Assembly: GCA_027604705.1 (NCBI GenBank)
Contig: JADHYV010000035.1
Span: 124,001-188,000, forward strand
DNA length: 64,000 nucleotides
Origin: Allomyces arbusculus
Taxonomy: Eukaryota; Blastocladiomycota; Blastocladiomycetes; Blastocladiales; Blastocladiaceae
Direction: 5' to 3'
Shown: positions 25,491 through 34,474 of the stretch, piece after piece
How positions within the stretch are numbered: the first letter of the stretch is position 1
How the letters are laid out: the number at the start of each line of letters is the position of its first letter
Notes under the pieces: generated by a model
What the model was told of the DNA's origin: nothing
Databases searched by the model: none
The model's input: only the letters and a program-made list of their open reading frames with translations
Program-made: the position numbers and the translations under genes

Positions 25491-25954
25491 CGCCCATATT
25501 TTCGAATCACCCCTCTTCTCTTGGGGCGGAAAGTGCGCAAAATTGTTTTTGATAAATTCGTGTCGCTGTGGCGCGGCTGAGGGCTGTTGCGCGCTGGTTG
25601 GTGTCAATGGTGTTCGAATAAAATGTCACATATTGGTGCCAATTTGTTGTGGCCGCTGACCGCAAAACCCACACGCGTAGAAGCCGATCGCAATTGATTC
25701 TCACGTTGACTTGACATCGACTGCATTTCATGCTGTACTTGCAAGTTTTGCTGGCACTCGTGAACGACCCACGCTGCACGCTGCATCTGCCCACCCTCAC
25801 CTCTTCCTTCTTAGGGACTCGCTGCAACAACTCGCCCAGCGTTGCCGCTCCGAGTCACAGCATCCGCCGTTGCTGCCATCATTAATGCTTCAACTCGCAC
25901 ACACTGCCACAGCTCAGTTCCTTGGCCTTGCCACAGACTATCCTCTACGGCTTT

Positions 25955-26380
25955 TCAGCCCTGGCAATAATGCTGCCAAGCCGACTCGCCGCTTTGGCAA
26001 GCGCAATATGTCTTGTTCGAGCGGCAAAGATTGTGCTGTCTGAGCGAGGAAGCCGGTGATGGTGGCGTGCAAAATCCACCTGCTACCAGTAGACTTCCCA
26101 CCGAGGGGTGCACAGACAGCCGTGAGGCAACGCTCTCTTTCCACAGTAGCGTGTGGCTCATGGCACCAGTCAAAAACACTGACTTTGGGGGCCCATACCT
26201 TGAAGCGCTCGCTTCTGTCGCCGGCATGGTGGTTGGGATCAGTTTTCCGTTTACGATTGGTGTGGTCGAAAAGGTCATCGCATTCGCATCAAAACTCGTG
26301 CTGATAATACCCTGGCCCAGACCCGAATTGTTCGCCCTGCAGCCCTGGAATTGCAAACCTACCGAGCCTGTGACCTCCAT
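25955..26380 (-). CDS. Hypothetical protein fragment, unidentified
   Basis: A 141-codon frame with an ATG at 26380 directly after a CAG, so that ATG might be an internal codon of an exon. The first 75 residues (MEVTGSVGLQFQGC, then Gly/Ser/Thr-rich beta-like sequence) look protein-like; the rest looks random. Base composition is less GC-rich than confirmed genes here. No family was recognised. It may be a remnant or a chance frame. Confidence 0.2.
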   Translation of the reverse strand: MEVTGSVGLQFQGCRANNSGLGQGIISTSFDANAMTFSTTPIVNGKLIPTTMPATEASASRYGPPKSVFLTGAMSHTLLWKESVASRLSVHPSVGSLLVAGGFCTPPSPASSLRQHNLCRSNKTYCACQSGESAWQHYCQG

Positions 26381-26484
26381 CTGTGAGGTCTGCGATAAGC
26401 AAATTACGAAGTAGTTTCGGCTTTCACTTCGTTAATCTCAAGGCATACGCTGATTACAGCATTGTACTGATGCTGTGCCATCAA

Positions 26485-26910
26485 TTACAATGTTTTCACA
26501 AACGACAACACGTCGCTGATATTTAGAGGCGCATCGTTGCAGTCGCTGAACCTCAGTCGAGTGCGTCCTTGAAGAGCGCTGGCGACGCCGCACTTCTTGA
26601 ACGGGTTCAAGATGACCAGGTCAACCAATGATTCTTCTGCATGACGGGTGATCTCACCCCGCAAGCAAAGCGGCCCTCTAGAAGGAACTCTCCTTATTCT
26701 GCTCCAGCAAGTATAAGTGCTCGCGTCCCACCTCGACGATAAGGACTGCGTACCGCATGGGTCGGCGCAAACGGTCATAAAGTAGAAGGCGTGGATACGC
26801 TGGCGTGCACGATAGAGCACATGGAGAATGCGAGCGAGGCACCATTCCTGGTCTTGATCGTCGCCGCGCAACACGAGCAAAACTGTATATATCCGTGCCG
26901 CCCCAAGCAT
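26485..26910 (-). CDS. Hypothetical frame downstream of the PPR gene, unidentified
   Basis: A 142-codon frame overlapping the expected 3' untranslated region of the PPR gene on the same strand. Parts read like protein (ITRHAEESLVDLVILNPFKK, then a C-terminal SDVLSFVKTL). A second frame at 26678-26941 gives RYAVLIVEVGREHLYLLEQ. Two half-convincing frames in succession suggest a decayed or multi-exon coding unit, or chance. No family was recognised. Confidence 0.2.
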   Translation of the reverse strand: MLGAARIYTVLLVLRGDDQDQEWCLARILHVLYRARQRIHAFYFMTVCADPCGTQSLSSRWDASTYTCWSRIRRVPSRGPLCLRGEITRHAEESLVDLVILNPFKKCGVASALQGRTRLRFSDCNDAPLNISDVLSFVKTL

Positions 26911-26913
26911 CCA

Positions 26914-28590
26914 TCACTCGCCCTCGGGCTTGACCGCCCACGCTGTCCCTGCTTGCTCTTCCTCGCCGGTGCCGTCCCCGCTAGCAGCAGCCCTACCCGC
27001 GGCCGTCACGCTCGGCGCCTCGCCCTTGACCACCTTCTCAAACCGCGCCATTGTGTACCCCTTGTTCCCCTGCGGCACGTACCCGCGCTTGATACACCAC
27101 TTCAAAAACGTACGCGCGCGATCCGCTTGCCCTGCAGCCAACAGCGCGTCGACGACCATAACCACCGCGTAATCGTGCAAGTACGGCGACCCCGGGATCG
27201 TTTCAAACAAGTGCTCCACGGCCTCGGGCCGCTCCCTATCCTTGGCCAAGTGCCGCACGAGCACGCCAAACGGCGCGTACTTGATCCTGACGCGGCCCGT
27301 CAACTCGTTACACCGCGTCGTGTACGCGTCGAGCACGACCCGCGCACTCGCCTCGTCCCCGGCACGTAAATGCGCGCCCATGACCGCCTCTACCGACATG
27401 CTGAACAACGGTTTCTGCGAACGCGCCATTTCCTGCCGAACAAACTGGTCGGCGCGGGCCAAGTGCGCGCGGGCCTTTTCGCGCGCCTCACTACGCCCCG
27501 TTTCCGTATACCGCGCCATTTCAAGATCAAAATCGAGCACGGCCATTTTCACGAGCACATGGTAGCACGACGCCGTCAACGGGACCGCGGGCCGGCGATC
27601 GAGTAAGTGCTGCATGGTCGTGCGCGCGCCGAGCCGGTCCCCGCGCCGCACGTAGAGCAGTGCCATGACCCCGTAGGCCTTGGCGAGCGCGTCGGGCGAT
27701 TCCTCGTTCCGGATAAACTCGTCGAACAGGGCTCGCGCGCGCGAGAGGCCGGCGGGTCCGTGGTCGCGCTCGGCCTCGCACTCCATCAAAATGCGGTTAT
27801 ACACGAACATGACGGGTTCACCGGCCGCGCGCCACTTGTCAGCCAGGGCAATCGCCTCGTTGTACCGCTTCGTCTTCTTGAGCACGTTTAGCACCGCAGC
27901 CTTGATGGGGCGCCGCACCTCGCCCAGTTCCGCGAGTTTCGCGTACATGTCGGCGACGACGTCAGGCACTTTACACTGCGCGGCGCGCACGAGCACGACC
28001 TCGACGGCGGGCGCCAGCGCCGATTCCTTGTCGGCACCCAGATCCTCGAGGTGCGTGACGAGCGCCGCCATGTGCGCCACGTCCGACCGCGTCGCTTGCC
28101 GCTGCCGCATCGTGTTGAGCAGCAGCATCACGTGCTCGACGGTGAGCGTCTCGCGCGCGTGCTTCACGAGCCACTGGTAGTCGGCCCACGCAGAAATAGA
28201 CCGGCGCGCACGGCAGTGGTGCGCCATGCGCGCGAGCCCTTCTTGTGGGGATGATGGCGGTTTGAGGAGGTTTGCGCCGCGGGATGGTCGCGATGACGTG
28301 CGCGGGCGCGGAAATGGGGTGGTGACGCGGTCGGACGGCGTGGGGTCGATTGCGGTCGGGTCAGATTCGGACGGGGCTGCCGCAGGCTCCGTGGTTGTTG
28401 GCTCGGGTTCTGCGGACGTGCTCACATGGTGATGCGCAGGTGCCATTTCGGTCGCGGCCGAGAACTTGCGGATGACGGGCTGAGTAACAATTGTGCTCGT
28501 GCTTGCGCTGGTGGCCACAACGTGCGGCACCGCGGCGGACGTGCGCATGGCCGCAGCAAGGCGCACGAGGGCACGAGACGGCAGGATCAT
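26914..28590 (-). CDS. Pentatricopeptide-repeat-like mitochondrial protein
   Basis: Single exon, 558 residues, starting at ATG 28590. The N-terminus is rich in Arg, Ala and Ser and poor in acid (SRALVRLAAAMRTSAAVPHV), fitting a mitochondrial presequence. A Pro/Thr/Glu-rich low-complexity stretch follows to about residue 105. The rest is predicted helical with repeated helix-turn-helix units of PPR/TPR type, for example YNRILMECEAERD, AKAYGVMALLYVRRGDRLGA and TASCYHVLVKMAVLDFDLEMA. Fungal PPR proteins of this type stabilise or translate mitochondrial transcripts; the specific target cannot be told. A Glu-rich tail ends the protein. A degenerate copy of its 3' end lies at 25315-25385. Confidence 0.75.
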   Translation of the reverse strand: MILPSRALVRLAAAMRTSAAVPHVVATSASTSTIVTQPVIRKFSAATEMAPAHHHVSTSAEPEPTTTEPAAAPSESDPTAIDPTPSDRVTTPFPRPRTSSRPSRGANLLKPPSSPQEGLARMAHHCRARRSISAWADYQWLVKHARETLTVEHVMLLLNTMRQRQATRSDVAHMAALVTHLEDLGADKESALAPAVEVVLVRAAQCKVPDVVADMYAKLAELGEVRRPIKAAVLNVLKKTKRYNEAIALADKWRAAGEPVMFVYNRILMECEAERDHGPAGLSRARALFDEFIRNEESPDALAKAYGVMALLYVRRGDRLGARTTMQHLLDRRPAVPLTASCYHVLVKMAVLDFDLEMARYTETGRSEAREKARAHLARADQFVRQEMARSQKPLFSMSVEAVMGAHLRAGDEASARVVLDAYTTRCNELTGRVRIKYAPFGVLVRHLAKDRERPEAVEHLFETIPGSPYLHDYAVVMVVDALLAAGQADRARTFLKWCIKRGYVPQGNKGYTMARFEKVVKGEAPSVTAAGRAAASGDGTGEEEQAGTAWAVKPEGE

Positions 28591-29738
28591 GTTGCTGGTG
28601 CTGGTCGGTCGGTCGGCTAGTCAGTGCAAGTTGTCGGTCGAGGCGCGTGGGATCTGTGCCGTTCGCTAGAGTGCAGGCAGTGCGTGGGCCGCAAAGGTCG
28701 TTCAAGACGGATATTCGGTCGCTGTTGATGTTGGTTTCGCAGGAGAGAGTGGAGTTTGCTTTGATCACGGCAGATCACGCTTGGAGTCTCCACACGCACG
28801 GAAGGGGACAACCTTGAGCTTGACTCGGTGCTGAAAATGTTCAAGTTGAACATTATTGATGGTAGGCACCGGCCTCGTTCTCAAAAAAAAGAAAGCCGCT
28901 TATCCAACCCATATTTAAGTACATAGCTACGAGCGCAGCACGGGCACGCTCCACCCATTTGAACGCGCGTGGAGAGTGGAACGACTGGGAAATGCCACGC
29001 ACGACTCACAATATTGATGGCCGACGCGATGCAACGCCAAGCGACATGCGCGCCAACAGCACAACAAAAGAGACAGAGGCTCCGCCGCCGCCGTCTTGGA
29101 CCTCCCACCCCGAAATCCGCCCTCCCGTCACCATGAACTCGCTCACGCCCTAATCGAACATTGATTAAGTCGGTACGCGTCCTGGATGTTGTACCTTGCT
29201 TGCCTCGCGGATCGCAGACACGAATTTCGACCTGTCCCGATGACCAGACCAGATCGTCATGCCCGCGCGTATGCAAATGCGGCTCGACACGTCCTTGTCG
29301 GCCGTCAACTCGGCGATGCGCCGGTTGTTGGGCGCGCTGGTCGTCAAAAAGAAGGCCACGGCCAACCACGCGCACACTTGGGCGACCACCAGCACGCGGC
29401 GAAAGTCGACCGCGAGACGGCAATCGATCTCAATAAAAGAATGGTGTTGTGACGGCGGACCCGTTCTGTGGAAGAACGAACGATGGCGGACAGCTGCCTG
29501 ACAGAGACTCAGTGGCTAGACCTGGTCCTCTGCCTTCACCTGACCGACCATCCTCTCAGTGCCCACAAGTCACACCGACTGCTCCCGAGGCGTTCCACGG
29601 TCATATGTTGCACCTGTTGCTATGAAATTACCTGGCACGATATATCATATGTCATTCTCATTCCAAAATCCCGAATGTCACTGGGGCCATAAGATTGATT
29701 CCATGCAAAGTGACAGATCATGATGGCGCGCTACGTCA
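28591..29738. other. Intergenic region upstream of the PPR gene
   Basis: The first few hundred bases should be the PPR promoter. Sequence near 29020-29060 (gcgatgcaacgcc...gcgcgccaac) resembles stretches near 31420-31450 and 32770-32815, each lying upstream of, or between, VAP or hexokinase copies. This suggests that flanks were duplicated with the genes. A possible coding fragment lies at 29165-29437. Confidence 0.4.
29165..29437 (-). pseudogene. Possible coding fragment with a hydrophobic segment
   Basis: A minus-strand frame, without a convincing ATG, reading IEIDCRLAVDFRRVLVVAQV, a hydrophobic stretch AWLAVAFFLTTS, then NNRRIAELTADKDVSSR and on to TAA at 29165. It is GC-rich and orderly enough to be a former or partial exon of a membrane protein. 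No family was recognised and no splice partners were found. Confidence 0.25.
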
Positions 29739-30011
29739 TTACTTCATTGCTTGAATGGCCTCCTGCACTCCCCTAAGACGCGTGACGACACGGTCAACGA
29801 CCACCGCCATCATGTCGCCCATGATGGAGGACGATAGTGGCAGGGGAAGAGTCTTCCATAGTTCCTGTGAAACGCGCCTGCGCTTAGCACGACTTTACAA
29901 CAATGAAAGCCGGCCAAACCCAACTGCCATTAGCTTGTCATCGTCGTTGAAAGCTACCTTCTTTCGGATATCACAGTCCACCGAGCTGAGGCCTGGCACG
30001 ACCAGCGCCAT
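29739..30011 (-). pseudogene. Possible broken small gene, unidentified
   Basis: From ATG at 30011 to TAA at 29739 the minus strand keeps one frame of 91 codons apart from a single internal TAA at codon 39. The first part reads MALVVPGLSSVDCDIRKKVA and ends GFGRLSLL. The part after the stop reads SRAKRRRVSQELWKTLPLPL and ends with a helical DRVVTRLRGVQEAIQAMK. A basic patch followed by an amphipathic helix is coherent, which is why it is recorded. I do not recognise it, and chance cannot be excluded. Confidence 0.2.
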
Positions 30012-30109
30012 GCAATCGGCCCTCTCTCATCGTAAGACAGTTCCAAAATTCACAGTTGCCGATCCGACTCCCCTGCACACGCGGTCGCGGCCGCAACCGC
30101 ACGCGCCCA

Positions 30110-30160
30110 TACTTGCTGCTTGCTGATGAGCGCGGCCAGCGCCTGCATGCCCATGGCCAC
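30110..30160 (-). pseudogene. Short fragment resembling the hexokinase C-terminus
   Basis: The minus strand encodes MQALAALISKQQ, comparable with the hexokinase end GAALIAALVDKQH at 33035. DNA similarity is highest in ttgctgcttg...gatgagcgcggccagcgcc. It lies just downstream (in gene orientation) of the frameshifted VAP copy, whereas the real hexokinase lies upstream of the other VAP copy. Confidence 0.3.
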
Positions 30161-30239
30161 TTTGGTGAGAATGAAAGTGCCGTTTCCCTTCGCCCATGGC
30201 CGCTTTGGTGAAATGAGAACTAGTGCCGTTTCCCTTTGC
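30151..30239. repeat. Two-copy tandem repeat, unit about 43 bp
   Basis: Two adjacent imperfect units, 30151-30192 and 30194-30239. Both begin ccatggcc, continue with ctttggtga and end gtgccgtttccctt. They differ by a few substitutions and a small insertion, so this is a recent local duplication. Confidence 0.85.
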
Positions 30240-30337
30240 TAGTTTGCACAGTCGACACTACTTTTGGCCTGATATTTCGACCCTGCTCTCTACCAAGTTG
30301 CATCAGCTGCTGTTGTCCCACACCTAAACGGGACACA

Positions 30338-31000
30338 TCATGCTTCGCTGACCTGCCCAATTATGGCGCCAACAAATGCTGCTCCCCACCCAGCGCCGTT
30401 GATATCCACGCTGAAGACCAAATTCGAAGTCTTGGTGGGGATGGCAGCGGTGATGGTGGAGTTTTCTGGATCAAGGAAGACGCAGCACAGCTTGTGAGAC
30501 GACACTTGAGCCTTGCGCTCCTTTTCAATAATGGACCACTGTTCGTGTGGACCTTAGGTGAGCCGCTCGCGCACGCGGTTCTGTTTGCACGAAATGGGCC
30601 TGTACTAAGTAGGTCAACAGCATGTCCAGCTCGGCCTGTAACAGTTTGATACTCTGCACGAGAAACTTGTCTTGGTATGGCAAGTCGGCTGTGATCAGCT
30701 GCAGGACGACTTCTGGCTTGATGGTCTCGCACGGACCAAGGACACCCGAGTTGATGCGCAGGCAATACTGCTTAAGTGCAGTCGTCTTGACTTTGAACGC
30801 GACCGTCGCGTCGTCGCGGTTCGGAAATGGTCAAGGTGGCCATGCACCTGTTGGATAATTGGCCTGGTCAAGTGGAGGAGCGCCTGGCAGGCGTCAAGGG
30901 CGGGCACATTGAATCGGAGCCACGTGAATCGCGCTTCGTGAGTAGTTATGGACGCACTCTGGAAGGATAGCTGGCTGGTGGGGTCGAGTTTGACGTTCAT
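30338..31000 (-). pseudogene. VAP/MSP-domain paralogue with a frameshift
   Basis: Duplicate of the VAP gene with the same exon layout: 31000-30958, 30863-30606 and 30538-30338, introns of 94 and 67 bp. Exon 1 encodes MNVKLDPTSQLSFQ. Exon 2 resembles the MSP domain (ATVAFKVKTTALKQYCLRIN, DKFLVQSIKLLQAELD) but carries one extra base after TTGACCATT relative to the other copies (plus strand near 30830, in ttcggaaatgg), and lacks about four residues of the WPLGYKCKDKF segment. Exon 3 is intact and reads WSIIEKERKAQV ... INGAGWGAAFVGAIIGQVSEA then TGA, sharing its tail with the 31.6-32.3 kb copy rather than with full-length VAP. It is probably a pseudogene, unless the extra base is a sequencing error. 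Confidence 0.7.
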
Positions 31001-31581
31001 TATTAGAGGCCGGGTGGGGGCTAGGGGTGGCAGTGTGATGGTGGGATGAGCTTCACTGGTGGTCCTCAGGACACGTATCAAGTGGTGGAGAGCAGCGAGC
31101 GCATCACCACGGTGCAGGTTGGCAGGAGGTTAGGCCATGAGTCCGTCATTGGGGTCTCTGTCGATGTTTTTGTTGCTGGCGATGGAGACTTCTGTGGTGG
31201 TGGTTAGGTGCGCATGCCGAGTCTTGGCACTGCCCCTGGCTGCCGTTTTCCAACACAATGAAAAACGACTGTCATCATGTTTGTCATCGTCAGTGACCAA
31301 TTGAAACTTTGGAAAAGATGTGTACGACACTTCAACCCAATCTCTTTGAACGCTTGGAGGAGATTGAACAACGAGGAATGACCACGAAACTCCAAGCATG
31401 AGCCGACATAATGATGATGATGGGCGATGTGACGCGGCGCGCCCCAGCCAGCGCCGCAACGAATGAGAAATATATACGTACATACAGCGCCCAACACCAC
31501 CCGGCCCTGACCTGGCTCGACCCTCGAGACGAACTCCGCTGCTGTGCCAGCACTTGGTCAACAATCGAAATCAGAGCCGTC
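31001..31581. other. Intergenic region between two VAP copies
   Basis: This 581 bp holds the promoter of the frameshifted copy and the 3' region of the next. ATGATGATG repeats occur near 31411-31421. The sequence around 31420-31450 resembles the flank near 32770-32815. No additional gene was seen. Confidence 0.4.
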
Positions 31582-32308
31582 TCAGCTGCTTTGGTCCTGC
31601 CCCGAGACGCGACTCGCCCCACGTCGCCTGACTAGCTGCCCGACCACACCCGCAAGTGCTGTTCCCCATCCCGTGCCACCAGGTTTCAAGCTGTCGGTCG
31701 AGGCCGAGGTCGCGCCGCGGACAGCAGTGAAGGTGGTGCAGTCCGCGGTGGGATCGTTTGGGTCGAGGAAGGCGCAGAACAACTTGTGATATTGCACTTG
31801 ATCTTTGCGGTATTTTTCGACGGCGGGCCACTGGTCGTGCAGACGGCCTTGAGTGAGCCACACGCCCGGTTAGCACGAAATCGGGACCGTACCAAGTACT
31901 CGAGCGGCAAGTCTAGCTCGGCCTGCAACAGCTCGATGCTCTGCACCAAGAACTTGTCTTTGCACTTGTACCCAAGCGGCCAGTCGGCTGTCGTCGGCTG
32001 CAGAATCACTTGCACCGTGATGGCCTCGTGCGGCCCAATGATGCCCGAGTTGGGACGCACGCAGTACTGCTTGGGCGCGGTCGTCTTGACCTTGAAGGCC
32101 ACGGTCGCGTTCTCGCGGTTGGTGATGGTCAACGTCGCCGTGCACCCATTGGTGAAGGGGCCTGTGACAGTCGAAGGGTTGGCAGAATGCACGGTGAGCG
32201 TTGGTGCTTGGCCGCGTCGGATCGGAGCCGCGTGAAACAAGCGCGCGTCGCGAGTGGCTACCCACGCTGGAAAGTCAGCTGGCTGGCAGGGTCAAGTTTG
32301 ACGCTCAT
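31582..32308 (-). CDS. Short MSP-domain protein (VAP paralogue without coiled coil or membrane anchor)
   Basis: Three exons: 32308-32266, 32161-31893 and 31830-31582, 186 residues, with introns of 104 and 62 bp at the same positions and phases as VAP. Exons 1 and 2 encode a full MSP domain: MSVKLDPASQLTFQ, RPFTNGCTATLTITN, KTTAPKQYCVRPNSG and KDKFLVQSIELLQ. The KTTAPKQYCVRPN stretch, which in VAP proteins forms the FFAT-binding face, is unchanged. Exon 3 begins like VAP (WPAVEKYRKDQVQYHKL) but then diverges to a short tail with KPGGTGWGTALAGVVGQLV, without the coiled coil and C-terminal anchor. It could bind FFAT proteins without tethering them to the ER. The frame is intact. The frameshifted neighbour shares this tail. 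Confidence 0.75.
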
Positions 32309-33034
32309 TTTTGGTGGGTCGGGTGGCAGAGCGATGCGATAAAGGCGCGTGCACCCACAGGGTCCTTAGAAGCGACTCATGTGTGGGAGAGCGGCGAGTG
32401 CGTTGGTGCGGCGCGGGTTGGCGGGCAGTTCGGTCGAGAGTTTGTCGTTGTCGTTGTCGTTGTCCTTGTCACGGCTGACTTGCTGATGCTGGCTATGGAG
32501 ACGTTGCAGGCAGCCCAGGGTCAACAGTCCGCAGTCGGCTCACCGCCGTGGCCAAACTGCCTGTGCGCTGTGCTTTGCTGCACCTCGGTGCACCTCCACA
32601 CAAATGAAATAACGAATGCCTTCAAATTCATCATTGTCGATGACCCACTTGATTCTCTAGAAAATTGCCCATTCAACCCAAATACTAGCCTGGCGAGCGC
32701 GACAAGAGCGCGCCCCACCCATCCGAAACGAAGAAAAACCAAAAGACCAACACCATTCACCCTGCCCCCATGATGGGCGACGCGACGCGACGCGGCACGC
32801 GCGCGCCAACGTCGCAAAAAAAAAAAAAAAAAAACGGACCAACATCAAAGCAACGACCATCCACTCGGCTCCGGGCCTGACTCGACCCTCCCGATGCGGC
32901 CGGCGGTCACACGGCCCTTGGTCAACTCAAAAAACACGAAACCAAATAGTCTTGGGCAGCCGTCCTTGCGCTGCCCTACCTCCTACCCTTGCTTGCGACC
33001 GCCCTCCTTGCTCCGGTCGCCTTGTCCTTCCACC
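32309..33034. other. Intergenic region, hexokinase 3' to short VAP copy
   Basis: This 726 bp holds the promoter of the short MSP gene and the hexokinase 3' region. It includes a 19-base A run at 32816-32834 and GTTGTC repeats near 32443-32465. Part of it (32640-32815) resembles sequence at 28900-29060. Confidence 0.4.
32816..32834. repeat. A homopolymer (19)
   Basis: Nineteen consecutive A on the plus strand between hexokinase and the short MSP gene. It has no adjacent retroposon-like body that I can recognise. Confidence 0.9.
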
Positions 33035-34474
33035 TTAGTGTTGCTTGTCGACAAGCGCGGCAATCAGCGCCGCGCCTGTACCGGACCCGTCGTGCGCCGT
33101 CTCGACCGAGACGAGCGCCGCCTTTTCCGGGCCCATCAGTTCGCGCAGCGCCGCGCGCAGCCGGTCTTGGAACCCGGGGTACTTGAGCCAGACCGACCCG
33201 TCGACGGCGACCACGACGGGCTTGGATTCCGGCACACCCATCTTTTCGAGGAGCGCGAAAATCCCAACCGCCGAGAGCCGCGCGGCACGCGTGCCAATCT
33301 GCTGCACGAGCGACTTGACGAGCTGGCGGTCCGTGAGCGTCGTCGAGGCGACCGCCAAGTGGTCTGCGAGGACTTGCCCGACGGCCGTCAACGCCGGGCT
33401 GGTATCGGCCTCGATCGTGCTCATGTAGGCGGTCTCAAACGCATACACGGTCTGCAGCGGCGTCGACAACTTCCCGCCAAACAGGGCGCCGGCCTCGACG
33501 AGGTGCACGAGCGCGCGGCGAGTGATTTCACCCAAGTACATGCCGGAAATCAGCTTTTCAAACACTTGCTGCTTGCCGTTATTCGACATGGCATCGAGTT
33601 CCCGGTCAAACTGGGTCAGCGGCAGAACTTTGCCCTCGGAATCGAATGCGCCCCACTCGGTATTGATCAGCATCGTGCCCGTCGGCGTTGGCGCGCCGCG
33701 GTACTTGGTCACTTGCGAGAGCTGCTCAATATACGCGGCGTTCGTGCCGGTGCCCAGGATACACCCCATGACGGTCGCGGGTGCCTTGTAGGCGTGCGCG
33801 ACGAGCGTGCCGACCGTGTCGTTGACGAGGGCCACAACGCGCACCTTGACGGCGCGCCGCGCAAGCGCGACTTGCAAGAGGTCGACAACGTCTTGCCCGA
33901 CAACGTCCGGGCAGTCGAACCCCTTTGCCCAATACATGAGCGCGCCGCGCGCCACCGACTCCTGCTTGACCGGGAACGAGAAGGTGAACCCCATGGTCAA
34001 CTCGCCCGTCGCGGAACTCGAAGCGACCGCCGACAAGTCGTGCGTGTGCACAAACTGCTCGACGGCGCCGGCAATGAAATCAAACAAGGCCGCGCCCGGA
34101 CCGACTTTCGCCGAGTCCGGGATCGTGAACTTGTCGGCGACGACATCAAACTGGCCCTTGCCCTTGAGCGTGACCGCACAGACGCGGAAGTTGGTCCCGC
34201 CCAGGTCAAGCGCGAGGTAAACGCCCGTCTCGTGGCTCGTCGGCATCGCGTACGCGTACGACGGGATCATGCGGATCGGCGCGCCCTCGGTCGACAGACC
34301 ACGAACAAACTCTGAGTACATGTGCGTCGCAATCAGGCGCATCTTGTCGCGCGGGATCTGGAATGACGCGAGCACATCCGAGTAGATCTTGTCGGCGTTG
34401 GTCGTGGGCAACGCCGGTTGCGCCACGGCAGCCGCGGTCGCGGCCGCGCCGGCGGCAGAGGAGGGGGACGCCAT
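33035..34474 (-). CDS. Hexokinase
   Basis: Phosphorylates glucose and other hexoses with ATP to hexose 6-phosphate, the entry step of glycolysis, in the cytosol. Single exon, 479 residues, the usual size of a fungal hexokinase. Motifs: phosphate-binding LDLGGTNFRV (89-98), sugar-binding MGFTFSFPV (161-169), catalytic Asp219 in VNDTVGTL, GTGTNAAYIE (241-250), INTEWGAF (270-277) and the adenosine motif GSGTGAALIAAL near the C-terminus. The Ala-rich N-terminus (residues 1-25) is an extension without clear function. The start is the only in-frame ATG before the conserved region. It is divergent from full-length VAP. Fragments like its 3' end occur at 25.4 and 30.1 kb. Whether it prefers glucose (glucokinase) cannot be told. 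Confidence 0.96.
   Translation of the reverse strand: MASPSSAAGAAATAAAVAQPALPTTNADKIYSDVLASFQIPRDKMRLIATHMYSEFVRGLSTEGAPIRMIPSYAYAMPTSHETGVYLALDLGGTNFRVCAVTLKGKGQFDVVADKFTIPDSAKVGPGAALFDFIAGAVEQFVHTHDLSAVASSSATGELTMGFTFSFPVKQESVARGALMYWAKGFDCPDVVGQDVVDLLQVALARRAVKVRVVALVNDTVGTLVAHAYKAPATVMGCILGTGTNAAYIEQLSQVTKYRGAPTPTGTMLINTEWGAFDSEGKVLPLTQFDRELDAMSNNGKQQVFEKLISGMYLGEITRRALVHLVEAGALFGGKLSTPLQTVYAFETAYMSTIEADTSPALTAVGQVLADHLAVASTTLTDRQLVKSLVQQIGTRAARLSAVGIFALLEKMGVPESKPVVVAVDGSVWLKYPGFQDRLRAALRELMGPEKAALVSVETAHDGSGTGAALIAALVDKQH

Larger units (their letters stand above)
24653..25954. other. Intergenic region with partial gene-end copies
   Basis: This holds the promoter of the membrane protein gene (24653 to about 25000). 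Near 25315-25385 a sequence resembles the 3' end of the PPR gene at 26905-26990. Near 25437-25490 a sequence resembles the hexokinase C-terminal coding end. No intact gene was seen. Confidence 0.45.

Noticed and set aside
29875-29900. A 21-base intron that would remove the internal stop of the small frame at 29.7-30.0 kb
   Set aside because: Far below any plausible spliceosomal intron length.
32816-32834. A run as the poly(A) tail of a retroposed sequence
   Set aside because: No target-site duplication or recognisable retroposon body was seen beside it; homopolymers are common in this window.
32894-34315. 473-codon plus-strand frame antisense to hexokinase
   Set aside because: Exact antisense of a clear single-exon enzyme; the translation is Arg-rich with no order. 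GC-rich codon bias leaves antisense frames open.
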